NCBI GenBank assembly: GCA_045661305.1
Contig: JAZRFJ010000012.1
Span: forward strand, 1 to 9,936
Source: UMGS1840 sp045661305
GTDB taxonomy: Bacteria; Bacillota; Clostridia; UMGS1840
Direction of reading: 5' to 3'
DNA length: 9,936 bases
The notes beneath the pieces were generated by a model. The model ran no database searches. It was not told the DNA's origin and saw nothing but the letters and a program-made list of their open reading frames with translations. Each line of letters opens with the position of its first letter. Position 1 is the stretch's first letter. This document shows positions 7,705-9,936 of this stretch, in pieces. Position numbers and translations under genes: made by a program.

Positions 7705-9021
7705 CTACATAAACATAACAAAATATATCGGTAAATATGTGATTTTACCTTTATGTGTTATTTCTCTTTCGTTGGATAACACAATAGCTTTGTTTATGTT
7801 ATACGATTCATTTGAAACAAAATTATTAAGTGCACTGTGAATTGTATAATCTTTACCGGATTTAACTTCAATAGGAACAACAGATAATTCATCATAATCG
7901 TCTATAAGGTAATCAACTTCCCCCTTATTTCTATTATCGTAATAGTAAAGCTTATGTCCGTGTGCTTTTAATTCAGAAGCAACAACAGATTCATATACCG
8001 TTCCTAAATTTATACTCTTTTCAGAATCAAGAACTGCCCGTATATTATGCTTATATAAAATATTTGTAAGAATACCTACATCATTTAAGTATAACTTCAA
8101 CAAATTTTTTCCGCTTGATTCAATAAGCGGAAATGTCGGAGTTGAAATTGCTTTTACCTCAAGTGCAATACCTGCACTAATTAAATAGTCAAACTCATCT
8201 TCGTAATCAGAAAATCTCTTGCCTTTTATACCCTCAATGTTTTGAATTACCACTCGTTTCTTCTTGTTTTCAAGGTTTGACGGGATTTGGTCATATATTC
8301 TTCGTATTTTAAGCTTTCTTTCACTATCATACTTTGAAGCATCAGCCCCATAATATCCGTGAATTTCATTTTGTATAGTTCTTACATTTACAATATTCTT
8401 GTCTTTAATATAATTATTTACCGCATCAGGAAGTCCGCCTACAAGCAAATATTTCTTAAATAAATCAAGCACCTTTTCATGCGTAGTTTCATCCAGGCTT
8501 TCTTGTTTTTTAAATTTGCTTTTTAACGCATTTATAGAAAATGAATTGAATCCCTGACTTATAAGAAACTCCTCGAAATCAAGTGGGTACATCTGTTTTC
8601 TTTCTATACTCCCAATGGGAATAGATGTTGTTTCATTGAGTGTTACACCGAGAAGCGAACCGCTTGCAATATAATTGAACTTATCATCATCCTTCAAAAA
8701 TTTTAGCATAGTAATCAAATGCGGATAAACTTGAATTTCATCAAGGAAAATAAGAGTACTGTCTTTATCTTTCATCTTACCTCCGGCAAGCATACTAACC
8801 TGCAAGTAAAAATCTTCAACAGTTTTAACATTTGCAAACAGCTTAGGGCCATCAAAATCCTGAACCATATTAATTTCAATATAATTCTCAAACATCTTTT
8901 TTCCAACATAACGAATAATATAGGTTTTTCCGATTTGTCTTGCTCCCTCAATTAAGAGAATCTTATTTGAATCTGAATTAAAATACTCATCAATATATGT
9001 TTGAATTTTTCTGAATAACAT
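7705..9021 (-). CDS. AAA-family ATPase with C-terminal DUF4143 domain
   Basis: This 438-residue protein has an N-terminal AAA_14-type ATPase domain (about 1-150) with Walker A GARQIGKT (26-33), Walker B LIFLDEIQ (90-97) and a sensor-like GSLLG (121-125). A linker region contains YLLVGGLPDAV (191-201). The DUF4143 domain spans about 215-400; its end holds GEVDYLI (367-373) and IEVKSGK (384-390), which resemble the PD-(D/E)xK nuclease-fold core. The family is widespread in bacteria and archaea and its function is not established; links to stress, toxin-like or defence roles are speculation. The longest frame begins with a TTG 10 codons upstream, but GGAGGGG (9029-9035) is spaced 7 nt from ATG 9021, which is chosen. 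It has its own promoter, operator-like repeats upstream and a hairpin downstream, so it looks like a self-contained cargo gene rather than a core transfer gene. No frameshift or missing motif is visible. Confidence 0.93.
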   Translation of the reverse strand: MLFRKIQTYIDEYFNSDSNKILLIEGARQIGKTYIIRYVGKKMFENYIEINMVQDFDGPKLFANVKTVEDFYLQVSMLAGGKMKDKDSTLIFLDEIQVYPHLITMLKFLKDDDKFNYIASGSLLGVTLNETTSIPIGSIERKQMYPLDFEEFLISQGFNSFSINALKSKFKKQESLDETTHEKVLDLFKKYLLVGGLPDAVNNYIKDKNIVNVRTIQNEIHGYYGADASKYDSERKLKIRRIYDQIPSNLENKKKRVVIQNIEGIKGKRFSDYEDEFDYLISAGIALEVKAISTPTFPLIESSGKNLLKLYLNDVGILTNILYKHNIRAVLDSEKSINLGTVYESVVASELKAHGHKLYYYDNRNKGEVDYLIDDYDELSVVPIEVKSGKDYTIHSALNNFVSNESYNINKAIVLSNEREITHKGKITYLPIYFVMFM

Positions 9022-9028
9022 AAAGAAA

Positions 9029-9035
9029 CCCCTCC
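9029..9035 (-). promoter_or_regulatory. Ribosome binding site fixing the DUF4143 ATPase start
   Basis: GGAGGGG lies 7 nt before ATG 9021. The longer frame starting at TTG 9051 would place this site inside the coding region, and its own upstream sequence has no purine-rich site. Confidence 0.8.
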
Positions 9036-9040
9036 GTTTC

Positions 9041-9120
9041 ACACTTTTCAATATGGTTTCAAAGTAATTTTATACACTTTTCAATATTAATATACCATAT
9101 TTTTTTACACTTGTCAATGT
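9041..9120. repeat. Three direct repeats with exact 33-bp period upstream of the DUF4143 ATPase gene
   Basis: ACACTTTTCAATAT occurs at 9041-9054 and again, identically, at 9074-9087. A third copy, ACACTTGTCAATGT, is at 9107-9120 with 12 of 14 positions the same. The starts are exactly 33 bp apart. The third copy contains the -35 box, the second abuts the -10 box on its downstream side and the first lies in the leader. This arrangement looks like operator sites for a regulator bound on the same side of the helix; the protein is unknown. Confidence 0.8.
9089..9117 (-). promoter_or_regulatory. Sigma-A type promoter for the DUF4143 ATPase gene
   Basis: A perfect -35 TTGACA (9112-9117) is followed by a 17-nt spacer and a -10 TATATT (9089-9094). 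The start of transcription would be near 9082, giving a leader of about 60 nt before the ATG at 9021. It overlaps the 33-bp repeats. Confidence 0.8.
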
Positions 9121-9128
9121 GTTTTGAT

Positions 9129-9150
9129 AAAAACAAAGGGGTTTTCTTTG
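9129..9150 (-). terminator. Possible weak terminator after the InlB-repeat protein gene
   Basis: On the transcript CAAAG and CTTTG (plus positions 9146-9150 and 9134-9138) can form a 5-bp stem with a 7-nt loop, followed by five U (9129-9133). It starts 3 nt after the stop of the upstream gene and ends before the promoter of the ATPase gene. The stem is short, so this is a weak call. Confidence 0.35.
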
Positions 9151-9152
9151 AA

Positions 9153-9665
9153 TTAATTATTAAATTTCTGATTATAAATCTTCATCAGTTGTTCAAGTCT
9201 TTTATTTCTCTCAATCCATAAATCTGTTACAGGAGCAATAAGTGTTTCATCTTTGGCAGTCTGTATTACTACATAATTGCCGATAACTTCTCTTGCAACG
9301 ATACTACTTTCAATCTGCTTTTTGGATAAGCTGTCTTTGATTTTCCATTTTGCCCACACAACAGTATTTTCATCAAGTGTGATTTCGGTCAATCTTTCGA
9401 CTTCCTCTCTCGGAGAAGAATACCATCCTTCAAATTCGCATCCCTCTTTTGTCGGAATATATTCGTTAAGGTTGACTTTTGTGCCACGAGGAAGTTTTAA
9501 AGGTTTAAAAGTTGAACCACCGTCTGTTGCGAAGAATAAGTATCTGTTTGCATATACAATGTTGTAATATCCGATTGGTAATCCTTCCCTGTTACAGTTT
9601 GCTGATACTGTTGCTCCAAAAAGACTTAAAACCACCATTACTAAACATAAAATTTTCTTTGCCAT
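9153..9665 (-). CDS. Small secreted protein with one InlB B-type (Listeria-Bacteroides) repeat
   Basis: This 170-residue protein has a classical signal peptide (MAKK then CLVMVVLSLFGATVSA), with likely cleavage after residue 22 (VSA before NCN). One InlB B-repeat/Flg_new domain spans about 44-107: FATDGG, PRGTKVNL, the core FEGWYSS (78-84), ITLDENTVVWAKW (95-107). These repeats usually occur in tandem on large surface proteins; here there is a single copy. Residues 110-170 (SKKQIESSIV ... NKRLEQLMKIYNQKF) match nothing I recognise. There is no LPXTG motif, S-layer domain or second membrane segment, so it is probably released or held by contacts with other proteins. AAGGAGG (9674-9680) is spaced 8 nt from ATG 9665, and a TATAAT box lies upstream. 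Its role next to transfer genes is unknown; cell-surface contact is only a guess. Confidence 0.85.
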   Translation of the reverse strand: MAKKILCLVMVVLSLFGATVSANCNREGLPIGYYNIVYANRYLFFATDGGSTFKPLKLPRGTKVNLNEYIPTKEGCEFEGWYSSPREEVERLTEITLDENTVVWAKWKIKDSLSKKQIESSIVAREVIGNYVVIQTAKDETLIAPVTDLWIERNKRLEQLMKIYNQKFNN

Positions 9666-9706
9666 AATTGTTTCCTCCTTAAAAAATTGGTTTGTTCTCT
9701 TATTTC

Positions 9707-9735
9707 ATTATATCAACTTTTTTCAACAAGCACAA
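9707..9735 (-). promoter_or_regulatory. Likely promoter of the InlB-repeat protein gene
   Basis: A perfect -10 TATAAT (9707-9712) lies 42 nt before the start codon. At 17-nt spacing the -35 position reads TTGTGC (9730-9735), matching consensus at the first three positions only. Runs of A and T at 9735-9762 could act as an UP element. Confidence 0.55.
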
Positions 9736-9781
9736 AAAATTTTAGGAGAAAAAATTTTTTTTGGCAGCTTTTAGAGGACAA

Positions 9782-9816
9782 TTGAGGTTAAGCGTAAAAT
9801 TTACGCTTAACCTCAA
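9782..9816. repeat. Perfect 17-bp inverted repeat beside the IS end
   Basis: TTGAGGTTAAGCGTAAA (9782-9798) and its exact reverse complement (9800-9816) flank a single A at 9799. No T-run follows on either strand, so it is not a standard intrinsic terminator. It lies between the promoter of the secreted-protein gene and the presumed left end of the IS. It could be an operator, an IS target site, or a structural element; the sequence does not decide. Confidence 0.85.
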
Positions 9817-9837
9817 GCTGGATGTATACTAAAAAAG

Positions 9838-9866
9838 TAGACAGAAAAAAGGAAGTATGATATAAT
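9838..9866 (+). promoter_or_regulatory. Promoter of the IS transposase gene
   Basis: -35 TAGACA (9838-9843), 17-nt spacer, -10 TATAAT (9861-9866). The sequence AGTAGACAG occurs twice, at 9836-9844 and 9867-9875, so a 9-bp direct repeat 31 bp apart brackets the promoter and may include transposase contact sites. Confidence 0.7.
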
Positions 9867-9891
9867 AGTAGACAGGAAAGGGGAAATAAAA

Positions 9892-9936
9892 ATGAATAAT
9901 AAAACAAAATACACACCTGAATTCAAAAAAACAATA
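9892..9936 (+). CDS. IS3-family transposase OrfA, first 15 codons (truncated by window edge)
   Basis: The ATG at 9892 opens a frame MNNKTKYTPEFKKTI that continues past the window. The pattern (K/R)YTPEFKK is the standard opening of IS3-family OrfA proteins, which carry a helix-turn-helix for binding the IS ends and are usually fused to the OrfB integrase by a -1 frameshift. AAAGGGG (9877-9883) lies 8 nt upstream of the start, and the promoter is directly before it. It is the only gene on the plus strand, opposite to the transfer operon. Only 15 residues are visible, so the subgroup cannot be named. Confidence 0.7.
   Translation, partial: MNNKTKYTPEFKKTI

Larger units (their letters stand above)
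9823..9936 (+). mobile_element. Left end of an IS3-family insertion sequence (cut by window edge)
   Basis: The sequence TGTATACTAAAAAAGTAGAC starting at 9823 begins with TG, as IS3-family ends do, and is followed by a promoter and an OrfA-like reading frame within 70 bp. The short spacing from terminus to transposase start is usual for this family. The right end and the target duplication lie outside the window, so the exact boundary is inferred. Confidence 0.6.

Noticed and set aside
8719..8955. Plus-strand open frame of 78 codons
   Set aside because: It is antisense to the Walker region of the DUF4143 ATPase and shows no start signals or recognisable protein features.
9041..9120. CRISPR-like array
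   Set aside because: Only three 14-bp units in about 80 bp with short AT-rich spacers; they overlap a promoter and fit operator sites better.
9782..9816. Inverted repeat as a transfer origin (oriT) or intrinsic terminator
   Set aside because: No relaxase gene is in the window to support oriT, and no T-run follows either arm; it is kept only as an unexplained repeat.

Overview
The window reads as part of an integrative and conjugative element (Tn1549/CTn-like) from a low-GC Gram-positive bacterium, most likely a gut-type Clostridia (Lachnospiraceae or Ruminococcaceae sort). The reasons are AT-rich sequence, near-perfect AAGGAGG ribosome binding sites about 9 nt before most starts, and the gene order VirD4 - Maff2 - TrbL-like - PrgI - VirB4 - CD1108-like protein, which I know from the family rather than from a search. 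All complete genes are on the minus strand, so the transfer operon runs from right to left. Only a transposase start at the right edge is on the plus strand.

Transfer module (1-7637). VirD4 coupling ATPase (5865-7637) is followed by a Maff2 pilin-like peptide (5515-5832), a hairpin, a TrbL/VirB6-like membrane protein (4614-5453, TTG start), a small DUF3560-tail-like protein (4027-4599), a PrgI-family membrane protein (3602-4012, TTG start), the VirB4 ATPase (1342-3681) and the N-terminal 443 residues of a membrane-anchored protein whose family normally ends in a cell-wall hydrolase (1-1329, cut by the window edge). Together these would build a Gram-positive type IV secretion channel: VirD4 brings DNA to the channel, VirB4 powers assembly, the TrbL-like and PrgI proteins form the membrane part, Maff2 is the presumed pilin-like subunit and the last protein would open the wall. 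The genes are tightly packed and several ribosome binding sites overlap the preceding stop codon, which indicates one polycistronic transcript with translational coupling.

Accessory block (7650-9735). Just upstream of virD4 lies an AAA/DUF4143 ATPase gene (7705-9021). It has its own near-consensus promoter and three 14-bp direct repeats spaced exactly 33 bp apart, and a hairpin with a short U-rich tail lies between its stop and virD4. Upstream of it is a small secreted protein with a single InlB B-type (Listeria-Bacteroides) repeat (9153-9665). These two genes look like cargo placed where I would expect other mobilization genes.

Right edge (9736-9936). A perfect 17-bp inverted repeat with a 1-nt centre sits a few bases outside what looks like the left end of an IS3-family insertion sequence, with a consensus-like promoter and the first 15 codons of its OrfA transposase. 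No rRNA, tRNA or CRISPR array is visible. The features most worth checking are the 33-bp-periodic operator-like repeats, the hairpin gate before virD4, the standalone DUF3560-tail-like protein inside the operon and the inverted repeat beside the IS.
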